DNA from: Owenia fusiformis
Taxonomy: Eukaryota; Annelida; Polychaeta; Sabellida; Oweniidae
Direction of reading: 5' to 3'
DNA: 64,000 nt
Assembly: GCA_903813345.2 (NCBI GenBank)
Contig: CAIIXF020000009.1
Location: 25,580,740-25,644,739 of the forward strand
Shown in pieces: positions 1-14,600 of this stretch (within the stretch, counting starts at the first letter, position 1; every line of letters starts with the position of its first letter). The notes below the pieces were generated by a model that saw nothing but the letters and a program-made list of their open reading frames with translations, was not told where the DNA came from and searched no databases. The position numbers and the translations under genes were made by a program.

Positions 1-69
1 ACCCTTTAATATCAGATATCTACACTGCACGTTTATTTCTATGCTTAGTCTACTGTTCACTTCTGTTCC

Positions 70-731
70 TAAGGGGAGGCATCAAAAGTTCGATGTCGGA
101 TAGAAAACTAAATAAATCTAGTTAGGGGGGAGGGGGTTCAAACCCATTTCAGTTTGCTATCCGACAAATTTCAACATTTCAAATTTTTGGCCATTTTGAC
201 TCAGAATGCCTTGGAATGGTTTAAAAATAAAGATTTTGCCTGATGTTTTCTTTGTCAAGATCATTCCAATGGATTGTATTCTATCAATAGTACAGTAATG
301 TCATTTCTAAGGGCAATTGCTCGCAGAAATGACGTTATTAGTATTATTACCACCGTTAACGACCAGGACTGAAACAGCAAGAAAATCCAGAAAGTCCAGA
401 ATATATTCTAGACCGGTCCATATGGACCACCACTATGACGTCACACATTTCTCAGGTCGATATAGTAAAATGAATGCCTTCTAAACTAGCACTAAAACCC
501 CTAGAACTGGCCCGGCAAGGTGGTAATAATAGTTGTTAAAAGTCGCAAATTATGATAGGAATTAACAAAAACTAGATCGTGTTTAAGCAATAACATTTCA
601 AATTCTCAAACCGGAAGTCAGCGATCAACTTTTATGGTATTTAGTTTTGCGGGGAGGGGGGGGGGGGGTCAAAGTCAAAACTAGATTAATTTAGTTTCCG
701 ATCTGACATCGAACTTTTGATGCCTCCCCTA
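70..731. mobile_element. MITE-like element with about 60-bp inverted ends
   Basis: The left end AAGGGGAGGCATCAAAAGTT continues into CGATGTCGGAT..AACTAAAT..ATCTAGTT. It is mirrored at the right end by AACTAGATTAATTTAGTTTC, then GACATCGAACTTTTGATGCCTCCCCT. About 660 bp, no coding capacity, so a non-autonomous DNA element. The internal poly-G tracts sit just inside both ends. Confidence 0.75.
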
Positions 732-1911
732 ACTGACATCATCCAAATATCAAAAGGTCAACTGTGATGAATATAAAGGAAATCCAATGCTCAATTATTC
801 ATTGTTGCTATCACTTCTAACTTAGTTTTGGCAAGTTGATATACTCTAATTATAAGATCATCCATCTTAGATTTCCAGGTTATTCAGACTGGTTAGTGAG
901 TTCAGAAATCTTCAGTGATTTAGCGAATATTTTAACAATTTCTTATATTTCATAGGGGCATTATGTCAAGGGATGCTTGTCTGGGTAAGATATATGCACA
1001 GGTGCAAAAGGGAAAGAACCAATACTTGTTACAGAACACATCAAGTAATATGAAAATCTAACAATACACCAGTCATAAGGAAAATAAAGTTGCCAAAACA
1101 AATCCCAACTATCCCAAACCATAAGCTAATGTGAAGAGAAACAATGTCTAAAACCCTCTACCCCATAATACACATTGAAACATATTTATCTGTTTTGACT
1201 ACAAAGGTGTCTGTGTTCGAGCAGTAAAACTTGTGTTTATGATCTCCGTATGATATCTTAAGAATTAGAACCGTCAAATGAGAACATTTCCCATTGATTA
1301 AGGTTTTACTGTAATTTTTACATTTAATGATCTTGTTTATTCTTAAATAAATAAAAACAAAAAACAAAGACAGCAGAAATCACGAACCAGTGGTGTTCAT
1401 GCATACACATCTTGCAGTTATATCATATAATAGGGTTTATTAATATTCAAGATCTCATGTTGTTGTCGTTGCCAGGAGAGATCTAAACATTATGCTATAA
1501 TGATCTATTTTTATTAAATTATTGTTGTATGTCATGTTCATCGTCTAACCAACCAATGTCAGCCTGAGTCAAGTTCGTGTTGTTTTGATATTTACATATA
1601 TTTTCAATTTCAAACATGTGCTATCTCATCCATCAACTGATTAACATCAACTTTTCACATCTTAAATTGTATTTTGCGCAGATAATTGGGCATCTTGACT
1701 TGCTGTTTAAAGTTCAACAAAGGATAGACATAGGTTTAGGGATGGTAACTTTTAAAAAAACTGTCACCGTGCATTTGTGTAATATTATTTGCAAACAACA
1801 TTCGTTTTCATGTTAAAATGTGTTTAGCTTTTGCCAAACTTTTAATACTGTAGATATAGTACATTTGAACAAAGTAAGATTTTCTGTAATGAAAAGCAAT
1901 GACTAGGTGCA
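732..1911. other. A+T-rich sequence with no recognised feature
   Basis: Only short, non-conserved open frames. The missing 5' exon of the plus-strand gene could be here or before the window, but no convincing one was found. Confidence 0.4.
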
Positions 1912-2337
1912 AGTAGAAATAATCTTACGTCATTAAAATTTACGTCATTAACAATTCAAAATTCAGTCAAACTGGTCTCATATTTGGAATCTACATCTAA
2001 AATTACATCTACAAATGTGGTTTTGAAAAGAGTTTATCAACTTTGAAAATTCAATTTACTTTGAAAATATGACTTCAAGGTAGGGGAGATTCCCCATAGA
2101 CCCCATATTGTAAAATCACAAAAAGTGAAATGTATTTTCTTGTGCTGGGCAGATAATATTTTCTTTTACTGGACATATTTTAATTTGTATAACCATAAGA
2201 GTAATATGAAAAGTGAACCACTAAAACTGATGAATAGTCAAGTTTAAGAGAACTTTGTAATACCCTTCCATGTTATTTCCCCCGAATCATCCACCTGGTG
2301 GCGAAACTGGTAACTGCCTAGTCACATCTGAGTAATT
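1912..2337 (+). repeat. Dispersed repeat R1, copy 1
   Basis: About 400 bp, similar throughout to 8669-9045 in the same orientation. Shared words include TTACGTCATTAA, GAGATTCCCCATAGACCCCA and CCACCTGGTGGCGAAACTGG. No inverted ends or coding capacity seen. Confidence 0.8.
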
Positions 2338-2564
2338 AAATGTTTCTTAGTATGTAGCCTATCTATATGTGGCCATATGTAATACTTCAAATTCATGTGT
2401 ATTGAACTAAATAATTTGACCAAATAAGGACTTCATATTTATATGCAGTAATGCATGACCAAAAATATCAATATTCTGGTTTGCTCAAGACAATTGATAT
2501 AATTATTTTCTGCATTTTATTACAAATTCTAAAAACAAGATAAAATAGAAATTTATTTTTACAG

Positions 2565-2657
2565 CACCCAACATTGGCATATGACGGATTACATGATAGA
2601 CCAGTGAAACATTACTTCAGGCCGCAGGTGCGCCAACCTATTACACAAATGAGATCC
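2565..2657 (+). CDS. PLAT-ankyrin gene, first visible coding exon
   Basis: Acceptor TTTTTACAG and donor GTAAGT, phase 0 to 0, 31 codons. It encodes HPTLAYDGLHDRPVKHYFRP and then QVRQPITQMRS. There is no Met before the acceptor in frame, so at least one exon lies upstream. Confidence 0.75.
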
Positions 2658-5600
2658 GTAAGTATATTCGCCTTCTACCAGAGAATATAATATCTGTCAG
2701 AAAGACATGTTACAGAGTAGACAAAGTGAAGTTTTTAAAATAAGCAATTAATTAATGGAACATATCCGGTGTGCAGTCTGCAGTATAAATATAGTGATTG
2801 AGAAGATTGTGAAGATTCAAGTCAAGAGAAATGAGGCCAGAAAACCATTTGACAAGGGTGTACATGTATTAGATTGTTACGTCAATCTGTGTAAATGCCA
2901 ATGGGAATGAAAATATACCTTAGAAAATGGATCCCAGGTATGATCCATCAAGTTATTACTTTTTTTAATTGAAAAATATAAATCTGTGTGTAATAAAAGA
3001 ACCCCAAGAAAACATATGAGTTGAAGTAAATGAACTAATATGGCGCCTTCGTTTAAGCGTTTTTTGGGACAGTAAACTGATATCACCATGGAAACATCAA
3101 ACAACAGGTCCATACCATATCAAAACATCTGAACAATTTTGACGAGTCAAGTTGACATTGAAATAACATCAAATGATTCATCCAATATGGAGTAGATTGA
3201 TTTGATCACTTTTTAATTGTAAGTTTATCCTGTTGGATACAATGTCTCTTGAAAGGTTGTTAGATCTCGATACTTCAGTACTTTCCTAATGCTAGGTGAA
3301 GTGCATTGATCAGTTATCTATTACTTCATACCATCTAGATTTAATGCGAGTGAACATGCTTCAAAAGCAATGTAAATAGCAGTTTCATGAATTGTTAATA
3401 TTATAAATGTATTCTAGACAAACATGATGATTTTTCTAAAGTATGTGGTTTTTCATGAAAATCAATTAAGAGAGTTTAGACAAACCCGAAAATGTAAACC
3501 ATGATTCTTGGAAAAGTCAAAATTAATGACATTGAGAATTTCTTGAAGCTGGCACCTGATACACAACTCAGTTAAATTGTTGTAATGAAGCTTTTTTCTC
3601 AAAATGCTTCATTTGATGAACCTGTTGTGTAACTTCAACCATTGAAAAGCCGATGCTTACATTTAATATTATCTCCACAGGTTCGTTTGTTATTGTCATA
3701 TTTCAATAGACAGCACATTGTTATTCAGTATTTGATTTATCATATTGGAATAGTAAAGTACTATCTCTCATTATTGATTTATACCAGTGATTGTTGATTT
3801 TGTTTCAATGATACCTTATTGAATCACTGAGATAAGCATACCATTATATCGATAACATTGCATCAACCATAGTCATAGCCAGCAGGTAGAGTTATATTGC
3901 TCTCAGGATAAAAGAGATTTCGTTGTTTTCTTCATTATAGGTTTTGACCAATCACAACATGAATCACAAAAATGTTATTTTGAATGTACATTGAAAAAAT
4001 GTTTGATAACATATTTTACAACAACAACATTCTATGAAGCTTTAAGGAATGTTCTACATAATGTGAGATGAACATGATTTTTAAATTTGTGTTTTACAGA
4101 CTAATGGTGGACGGAGGGACAGAGAATATCAAACAAAAGCTGATATGGCAAAACATATGAAGAAAGTCAAGCATCAGGTAAAATACTTTAATTTACTTCA
4201 TTTACTTTAAATCAAAATAATCACAGTCCTTGTACCAGGCTTCTGTATTCACACTCAATCATGTAAAAATAATGTGCGAAAAATGTAAATAGTCACTTTT
4301 GATTGGTCACTACATTCCTCCAACTTCGTGATTGAACCAGTTACATTTGCATCGTGTTCTCTTTTCTCTACATTTATGTTCTCAAAATTGAATAAAGTTT
4401 TAGCTTGGCTGTTGACTTATTTTTATTTTTTACGCATTTCCTAACTATCCAGTTGATTTGAAAACATATTCAGCCAAAGATTATAGTAGTTTGGGCATGC
4501 TGGATTTTAGGCAGCTATGTTTGATTTTTAGGTACAATATTGATCACTGTATTAGTCTATACGCCTTGATTTCTTTACATTATTTGCTTCTTAAAATCAA
4601 TTTTCTTCTTACTGATAACTGCTAGCAAAACAAGGTTCCTGGTAATTCTAGAAATGGTTCGAGTCAAGTTCGCCATTCTAGTGCCCAAAGTCAGGTAACA
4701 ATGGATGTTGTACATAGTAAATGCGTAGATCCGCTTTCCTTGTTTTTAAAGGTGGTAATGTTTTAGTTTTAATATTACATGTACCGACAATGTGCAGAAA
4801 ATCATAAATTATGGCCATTGTCAATTTACTGGTGAAAAGCAATATATCAATGAAAAATACCATAAAAATCATTTTTAGACTAAGATTATTTGAAAAAAGT
4901 AGGTATGGATGTAAATGGTCTGGTGAGTCGCTTTAAATGTTGTTTAATCGGTAAATGGTGCTTTTGGTTTTAGTTTGTGACCCTCCCTTAATATATACTA
5001 TGTAATGTAGGTATGGTTCACTTATATTGTCTCAGTGTGCTTTTTATTAGGGTTGAGATACTAGAGATGTTACGAAGTTACCTTGTCAAGTTTTTGGTGA
5101 TATCATCTGTAATATTCGTAGTTCAAAAATGAGATTCCTCTTGGTGAAAGCTGGCCACTGGGATGTTTGACTTTTTGGGTTTTATACTTGATCTATAGTG
5201 ATGGCATTTCGGATACATGTAGTACATGGGTTCTAACCAGGAGGCTGTTGCTCGAAACTATTCATTATTAACAAAAGGTTTCGAGCATCAGCCCCCAAAT
5301 GCTGATCTCAACATACTGTGAACATTTGAAGATCAACATTGAACTGAACATAGCATTGAGCTCATTAATACATATAGCCCTGTGCTTTAGCCATGATATT
5401 GAGCAAGCTCACCTTATAATGAGGTCTGCTTAGTACCAGAGAAGAAACCTTTTTTGCATGTCACACAAGAAGGCAATTAAGTAACTTTAAATATCCTCAA
5501 GACATTTACTTTTACCATCCCATGTTTTGTATCATAAAAAGCATGAATTCATGACACACATAAAATAACTGATTAATTGCTACTTAATTAATGAGTCTTT

Positions 5601-8600
5601 GAGTGTTTTATTATATCAATTAATATATAATTATATAATCATTCTCTATTGTTTTGTTGCTATGGAGATGATCCTTCTAAATATCAAATAGCTTCATCAA
5701 TAGGAAACTACTCAGGGTTATGTCATGTTTAATCACCATGGTAATAATAGGCCAAATTATCCAATAATCAGATATCAAAACACTAAGTACTCTTTGGATA
5801 AGTTGAAATCCATTAACAGCTTATTAATGACAGTTTGATTCATTAACAGTCACACTATTGCATGATTAAAAGCATAATGGGGCATTTCTATTAAGAAGGA
5901 AACATCTATAATTCATTAACTGAATCTATATACAACGTATAGGTTCAATTCGAACATGTCCTAGTTTTGATGCCTTAAAATGTATCTTGGGTTATTGGAC
6001 TAAAGTGTGAGATGACAGCCAGCCAGCTTGCATTGCAATTACAGTGAAGTTTTGTCAAATTGTTTCAAATTTTCGAATCCAACAATGTAAAAGCTATTCC
6101 TCCTCCCAGTTTTGAAATGAAGCCTTCCCAATATAGAGCTCCAGCATTATGCTATGCTGCCTTAAATGCTTGGTAGTATAATGACACCACCACAAGTTGT
6201 CTCCAACTTTTTAGTGGCGGTGTTTGTGTTTGGCAGTTAGTATTTGGTGTTTGGTGTTCGTCATCTGCATCAAATTGCAGATGATGACATTTTGCATGTT
6301 AATGCCTTGTTTAAAAATGCAGACCCACTATATACATGTATTTGATTTATATATTACAGCACCCCTGGTATGTAAATGGCCAGTTTGTCTACACAAAGGG
6401 GAAAACTAGCAGTAGAAGAAAGCCTCTGAAGAAGCAAGATAAGTAAGTGATGTACAGTATTTGAGAATTTATTTATTTGGAAGTACTGTACTTTATTTAT
6501 ATTCAAGATTGCAATCCTACTATAAAATCTTTCAGAGTGAAAATGTAATTTTTAGCTGGCATAAAGTAGTCACCTACATGTATGGATGTTTATCATTGAT
6601 GAGGAACTATTTTCTTCTAGTTATGGAGTAACATTAATTTTTGTTTTGTTTCAGGCCATTCCAAGGTGGTCACCCCACATTACGCATGGCGCCCCCTGTG
6701 TATATATCAAAGGGAGAAGCAGCCAGACTGGTCAATACAGCAACCAAGCTCTTAGTTGCCACTGTAAGTATTGTTGTCCATGTACATGTTATTTAAGGTG
6801 ACCAATGATTGCACTGGAATTCTGGTTTGTATCAAACATTTTACACAAACGTCTACACTTTTTTGAGACTTTTAATGTGTGCTAAAATAAAGAAAATGTG
6901 TGCAATATACGTACTATTCTAGTAATCCTGCATCGAGGCCTTACTAATTTCACTCAAATAAGACAGCTACAATGACTAGATGTGAGAGTTAAAATCAAAA
7001 GTTGAGTTGACCTGGGGTTGAGTTTTACTGGGTTGAGTTGACTTGGGGTTGAGTTTTACTGGGTTGAGTTCACTTGGGGTTGAGTTTTACTGGATTGCGT
7101 TTACTTGGGGTTGAGTTTCATTGGTTAAGTTGATTTGGGGTTGAGATAACATGTCACCATTTCAAGGAAACTAATATTGATTTATTTTCAAAAATTAGAA
7201 ATAATGTAGCATCAAGTTAAAGTTTGAATGTATTTATATGTTTTTTACATTGCTGCACATAAAGTATTATATATTGATTAAGACCTTTTATATAAATGAC
7301 ATTTTGATCTTCTTTTTTAGGAAACTGTTGATATCGGCGAAAAGGGGAAATCTAAAAGGCAATCGGCACCCAAATCATTTGAGGTACGAATCTATGTCTT
7401 ATTATTGTAAATCAATGGTTCCATTTGCTTTCATGAAGTTTTTGTTGTTATTGTTCAGTGGTTAACACAAGAAAAAAATGATTGATTTGTTTGTTGCTAA
7501 TAACTATGTTTTCTACCATAGGAAAGATTCGGGAAATATAATAAGAATAATCAGGTTTGTAATGCATGTTGAAAGCATGAAATATGACATTCTTAAAATC
7601 ATCTTTTAGAGGTCTTGTATTTGAGACAAGATTTCAGCACAATTTCCTTTCCTTTTGATTTTGAGAGTTTTATCTACATGTATTAGTTTCTGACACTTGG
7701 GCATCAGCACGGGGCATATTGGAATATTACTTTTGGCATCGAGAGCATGTTTCCTCTGTACAGCATTTCATTTGTGTACCACACATAACATGTTTGCACA
7801 TAATACACTTACAGTATATGCTCACATATAGTCTATATGTCATATGTCACATATTCACATGCACATTAAAGAATCATTACACCAAACATCTTGTTCATCA
7901 TTTGTTCATATATATTTCTTAACTATTTTTGATCAACACTGCATGATGAAGATTGTTAATCAGTTAAATCTAAAACCTTGTCCCAGGAATTATTGCATCT
8001 ATATAGTTATATATGTTTATCAGCTACAGGTGAATTCAATTGTATATTATGAGGATTTCTAATTTATCGTTTTTACAACTTTGATTTCAGTGCACACACA
8101 CACTATTGTGAACATAGTCTCTCTCGATCATTATTAAATTATAAATTAGTGATCCAGTTTCCCAAAACTCGTGGAGACTTCCCATTCATATACATGGACT
8201 GGGTGTCATTAACAGAAAGTTTAGAATTTCCTATTCCATTATTATCTAATAACAATGATGTCATTATATCCATGGCTACAATTGATATAAGAATTTTTGA
8301 CTTCATGAAGCTTCTATAACCAATTCATTATTCATATAATCTTAGTTGTCAGGTTTTCTTTGGGTTTTCTATACTATTTCATATTTGGTGTCGATATCTG
8401 GCATCTACTCAGTAGATCTAACACCTAAATATCCTACCTTGAGATTGCATGGTTAACAGAATAAAGCACATTTTGATGACAGTTACTGGAATTTAGCAGA
8501 TATAGATTCTAGTTATGGTATAAACTTATCAATATCTGCTGGATGATATCAATAGCCATTATTGGATACTGACACAGAATCACGAGATTTTTCTATATTA

Positions 8601-11600
8601 ACTGAAACAATTTAAAAAAAATATTAATTTTTCAAGACATGTTTATCAAGTACAATAACCCAGATGCGAGAAGAAAAAATCTTGATTTACGTCATTAAAA
8701 ATTCAAAAATTACATCTAGAAATGTGGTTTTAAAAAGTGTTTATCAACTTTGAAAAATTAATTTTCTTTGAAAATGTGACTTCTAGCTCGGAGAGATTCC
8801 CCATAGACCCCATGCTATAAAATCACAAGAAATGAAATATCTTTTCTTTTAGTGGACAGATAATATTTTGCTTTACTGGAAATATTTTCATTATTATAAG
8901 TATCAGACGCATATGAAAATTGAGCCACTTTAATTGATAATATTCAAGTTTAAGGGAACTTTTTCATATACCTGCCATGTTAATTGACCCGAACCAGCCA
9001 CCTGGTGGTGAAACTGGTAACTACCTACTCGCATTTGGGTAATTGGTACTTCTCTATATTGCAGACAGGACACCATTGTTTTCTCCAGTCTCTGCATTCA
9101 AACAGTGATTGTAGTAATTAGCGATATTCATTATTCATTTTATTGAATACCTATGTCTGTTTATACAATATGGAATGTTGCACCAAGAAAACTATTGGGA
9201 ATAAAAAATATTACAGCACGACATGTTTTGGCAATAACATGTAAATAAGTCTTTATTTGTCCATAAATCATCTACTTAAGCTTATGAGAGAAAAAAGTGA
9301 ATGAGATCTATCATATATAGTTGAATGATTTGTAACCAAAATGCATTGGAATTCAGTCTCTTCATTTGAATTAAACCCCTTATTTTTTGAAAAAAGGTGT
9401 GGTCAAAATAGCATTAAAAGAATTAAAATTATGAAATTATGTGTTTTTTTCAATCTCAGCATTTGCAATTTCACTGTATAAATTATGTGTATTTCAGTCT
9501 CAATATTTGCTGTATAAATTATGTATTTTTTCAGTCTCAACATTCGCAATTATAAATGATGTCGCAATTATAAATTATGTGTTTTTTTCAGTCTCAACAT
9601 TCGCAGTTATAAATTATATGTTTTTTTCAGTCTCAACATTCGCAATTATTAATTATATGTTTTTTTCAGTCTCAGTATTCGCAATTATAAATTATATGTT
9701 TTTTTCAGTCTCAACATTCGCACAGTCTCCCGCAATTAGATTACAATGAATCCAGCAATAAAGCCAGTTCAACACGTAACAGACCCAAGGTAATGTTAGA
9801 TAAAGTCTTGTTTAATTGATTTTGTGTTGCCAGTTAATACTGAACTGCTATTTTTGCTTTTTCAATGTAGAGCTCTCAGTGTAATATGATCTTAAATCTG
9901 TAAAGATCATAGAAACTCGTACCTTGTATTATTGATAGAATATGTTTATGAACTTACTTATTTCCAAAAATGTTCAATAGTCTTGCTCTTAGAAATACAT
10001 AGAGGTTATTTTATGGGAGGGATGGAATATGAATTTTATTCTGTTGGAAAATATGATATAAGGCAAGGAAAATATACTGACCGAGGGCGATAGCCCAAGT
10101 GTCAAAATGATATTTTCCGAAGTTGTCTGAATCCCTAAAGAAAATATTTCAAATTGGAATTTAATTGGAAATAAGTCACGACTCTGAAATAGTGTCATTG
10201 AGATAATTTATCTTCTTATAACAACACATATTAAAAAGCCCCCATCAGACCATCAGAATGTAAATAAGATGTTTATAGTAAAACCTGTGTAGATTCAACA
10301 TTTTTGCTGGCTAAAAGCGTCCAGTGTTGGTAGGTGTTCCCTACAGAGAGGGTAATTTATACAGAAGTCAGTAGAGTATGCAAAGGAAGGTTGTCCACTA
10401 GAGACAGGTGTTTACTATAGAGAGATGTTCACTAAGACAGGTTTTAATGTATTTGGCTCATGAACAGCTAAAAATACAAATTTCGCCACTCTTAATCTTA
10501 CCTAAAATATTAAAATATAACTGTATAAATCTTTAATATTATCTTTACTTTTATCTTTTTAGAGTTCCAAGAGTGACACAGGGACTAGAGCGACCTCTAG
10601 TGGCAAACATGTTAAGGGAGTTTATGTTTGGGATATTGACGGCAGACGTCATAAAGAAAAGCCAGAAAAAGAGAATAATGAACACGATAGAAATAATAGA
10701 AATGACAGTGGATATCAAACTCAAGCCACTACAAGCACATCTGCAGGGATGTACGTAACAATAGATGGAAAACAAGCCGATCGAGATCAACTCCCCGAAT
10801 GGTTGAGGCGAGAAATGCAGAAAATGGATCGGGAAGAGCGCTTAGAACGACACAGGAAGTCACAGTTGCGCCCTCTATCTGGTTCTGATTCATCCATGAA
10901 TTCTGAACATGCCCCTCACAGACCTAATGGTAAGAGAACATGCGATTGATAAGTGACACAATGGTCATTTTAATGAAAAAAGTTTTATATGTAGATGAAT
11001 ATGTGAAGATAGTAGCACTAAAAATGTGATTTATGATCCTGTCCCAGAATGTAAATTCACTGAAAATAAAATATATATTTCACGTTTATTTTTTCCAGGC
11101 TCTAAACCCAAATCTGTGTGTATTTATCGCTATCGGCGACGTAAAGATCCCCAGGCCCCGATAGAACCACATTTTTACAAAGAAGACCCCCCTACCTATG
11201 CAGATTCTACCCCCAAACCCCCACCTCGAACAGACAATGCATGGAATGAAACGAAAAAGGAAAAGAGCAGAGGAAAAAAAGAGGAAAGAAGAGATAAAGA
11301 AAAAACTACTAGAAGGAAGAAAAAGGAACGCATTCATGAAAAAGAGGAGACGATGAGTGAGGATTCTCAATCACATGTGATTCAGCAAGCAAAATATTCT
11401 GAGCCCACCGCTACACAAACAGTTGATGAGGTTGGCGTACAGACAGGAACAGATCTACTCACAGGATATGACCATGTAAATATATTTTTACAAAAATCAA
11501 GCCTAGTGTTAAAAGAAAAAGAAAATGTACACCAATATGCTTATTAGTACAAGAATAAAATGATCACTGAAATTAATCTTCATCTTAACAATTTGAATTT

Positions 11601-14600
11601 TGTATCATCAAAATTGTAAATGTGAATATTAAAAAATATTTTGGCGTCAAAGAATGATTTAGATATTATGAATTGATTTATATCAGCATTGAATTTGTCC
11701 CTTATAAATGTAGAGCACCTTAAACGTCTCAGGATCCAGGTTGGATTGCAATATAGCTCACTATTTCATCAATATATTTCAGTGTGAAGAGAGAATCAAA
11801 ACAGGAGACAAGGCAAACTATAACATCTATGTTAGAACTGGGAATAAGCTTGGTGCCAGCACAAAGGCTGATGTAAAGGTTGTCCTGTATGGAGACAATG
11901 GGCGCACTGAGAGCATACCTCTATTGTCATCTAGTACACATAAGGTCAAGTTTCAGAAGGGACAAGAGGATGTGTTTGAGATCAATACCTGGCATGTTGG
12001 TGCTATGAAGAAGGTTTCTATTGGCCATGATAGAGAAGAACTAGGTTGGTGTATAATAGTTTGATTTTTAGACTACATTTCTTGGTTTTCCCATGTAGGA
12101 GCAAGCATGTGTGACAGCTGTGACATGTAATAATTGTGACAGTATCTTAGCAACTAAAATACATAAAAAAGCACAGAATAATCAATGAATTGTGGCAATA
12201 AAAACAAGAACAGTAAAAACAATGAGGCAATGTTATACCAGGCTGGTATTGTTTGATAGACCCCACACTCCATATTAGATTAAACCTTTTGAATTTCCTC
12301 TTGCCATTATTTCACAATTCAATGTCCTTTTATCCTCTAGGGTATGGCTGGTTTCTAGAGGGTGTCACAGTTCATGATATGAGAGATAGGATGAGTTATG
12401 AGTTTCCATGTGAACGCTGGATGTCAACACGTGATGGTGATGGTAAAACCATCAGAGAATTGACCCCCAGTTCTCAGAGACCACTACCTGCAGGTAAGAT
12501 CATTCTGGAAACAAAGAAAAAAGAAAAAAATGAATGTGAATGTGAAATATTTCAGAGGTGCATAATGAGGTAAAATGCTCCCTAGGGAACTTGTAAGTTA
12601 ATAATCAATTAATTGAAGCACGCAATGTATGAAATTGTAACCACTTTCTTATCTCAGTCAGTCATGCTAAAATCTCATTGTTACATCACAAGAGGATAAT
12701 ATATCATTGGAACATGGATTAGCCAATTGTAGAGGGTCAGGGCTTTTATTATTATAATCATATCACCATTTGCTGAACCACATGACAATTACAATAGATA
12801 ATGGATATATCGGTGATGTATTTTTGCAAGATTGCACCAATAGCTGACTTGCTGTACAGATGGATAAATGAATAGATGGCAGCAATGGTTTGGGTTTGTC
12901 GGGAATGCGAACTAAATAATTTTACTTTATTGATTCCAGATTCTGAAGTGAGCCATAGTGACACAGAATACCACAGCTCAGATGGAGAAAGTGAAATTGT
13001 TATTAACAAATCTAGTAGAACAGAATCGACACATCCTAACAAATCAATTTACTCTGCTTCCCATACAAGTCTAGAAGCCCAACAAAGCAGAACTAGCCTG
13101 TACTCAAATTCTAACAAATCAGTATCTGAAACTGAAGACTCTGATTCTGACTCTAGCTATACAACTACAGACAGTTCAAGTAGCGAGACCTCCACAACGC
13201 GTAGTTATCGGAGCAACCACAGTGGGCGAAGCACCCGCAGTGCAAAAAGCAATATTAGTCATAGAAGTGGGTTGAACTATAGATCTCCGGCAGGTTCGGA
13301 GCAAAGACTTTATCAACTCGAACTGGAGGCAAAAACAAAAGACTCAAAATCTAAATCGCGAAATGAAAAAGATTATGACTCTGATAAGCCACAGTATTCT
13401 GATATGTCATCAGAAAGTGAGACGGAGACAGAAGATGAGACTGATACAGCTGGAGATGAAACAGAGACAGATCTGGAACAAGCTGTGATGGATACTAAAG
13501 ATGGACGTAAAAACAAAGGAGCTGATGGCTTTATGGATGGTTTCAAGGTGAGAAAATTAACAACTTACATGTAACATATCATTTTTGGTTCATATAATTG
13601 ATAGTGGTTTGAAATATATGTATTATTCCCATTTGAATAAGTACAGTGGGTACATTGACAGAAGAAATCTCAAAAAATCTCAAATGAAATTTTGAGAAAT
13701 TTGAATGAAGGAGGAAATTTTAAATTGCATGTCTCAAACTTCTATGCTAGTTTGGAAACATCAAATGAAATAAAAAGCATAACAACATATAAAACTTTAG
13801 CAGGAGTGAAAATGTTTAACCAATCAACCCCTTGATCTTATTCACCGCAGGCTGGTGTAGAGGCCACTAGGAAGATCAGCGTAGAATCTCAACGATCGTC
13901 AGGTACCGAGGATATGGCAATATATAGAGGTTTAACCATACACCAAGCAGCGAAAAGCAATAACTTACGACGCATTCAAGAACTGGCCAATCATAATGCC
14001 TCACTCATCAAGTAAGAACGTAACCATGATGATAACTTTGCATTTTTAGAGTTGCTGATAATTAATTACAATAATTAATTACAAAATTTTCTGTTTTCTG
14101 ATTGGTATACTTATAGAGTTATCGGTAGATCAAAGAAGCCTTATAGTCTTGCATTGAGTTTCTGCCCCAACCCCCCCCCCCCACCCCCCATATCATCTCC
14201 AACATTATCAGGCAGATGGTTGTAATAAAATAAACTCATACTTTCATGTATTATGAGGATGAAAATGTTCAGAAAGAATATCTCTTTGTCTTATATGATT
14301 GAGTTCAACATATAATGAATGATTCAGTATGCCATGGATTTAAAAATGAAATTTTGTATTGTAGTTCGACAGATGAGAAAGGTTGGCGAACACTACACGT
14401 AGCAACCTCAGAAGGAAATTTAGATATCGTGAAATGGCTATCAGTAAATGCTGCAAATCTTAATGCTGAGACACCAACAGGGTACACTGCAATGCATCTT
14501 GGGGCTTTGAATGGTCACGTAAATTGTATGATGGTCCTGGCGGCCATGGGTGCTTCAATTGCCTGCAAGTCCATAGATGAGCAAACCCCACTGCATCTAT

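Noticed and set aside
951-984. Possible initiator exon of the plus-strand gene (ATGCTTGTCTGG, donor GTAAGA)
   Set aside because: It would join in phase to 2565, but an upstream out-of-frame ATG precedes it and it has an acceptor-like start; there is no other support.
11086-11370. 94-residue minus-strand open frame opposite the Lys/Glu-rich exon
   Set aside because: It is the Phe/Ser-rich antisense shadow of a purine-rich coding exon.
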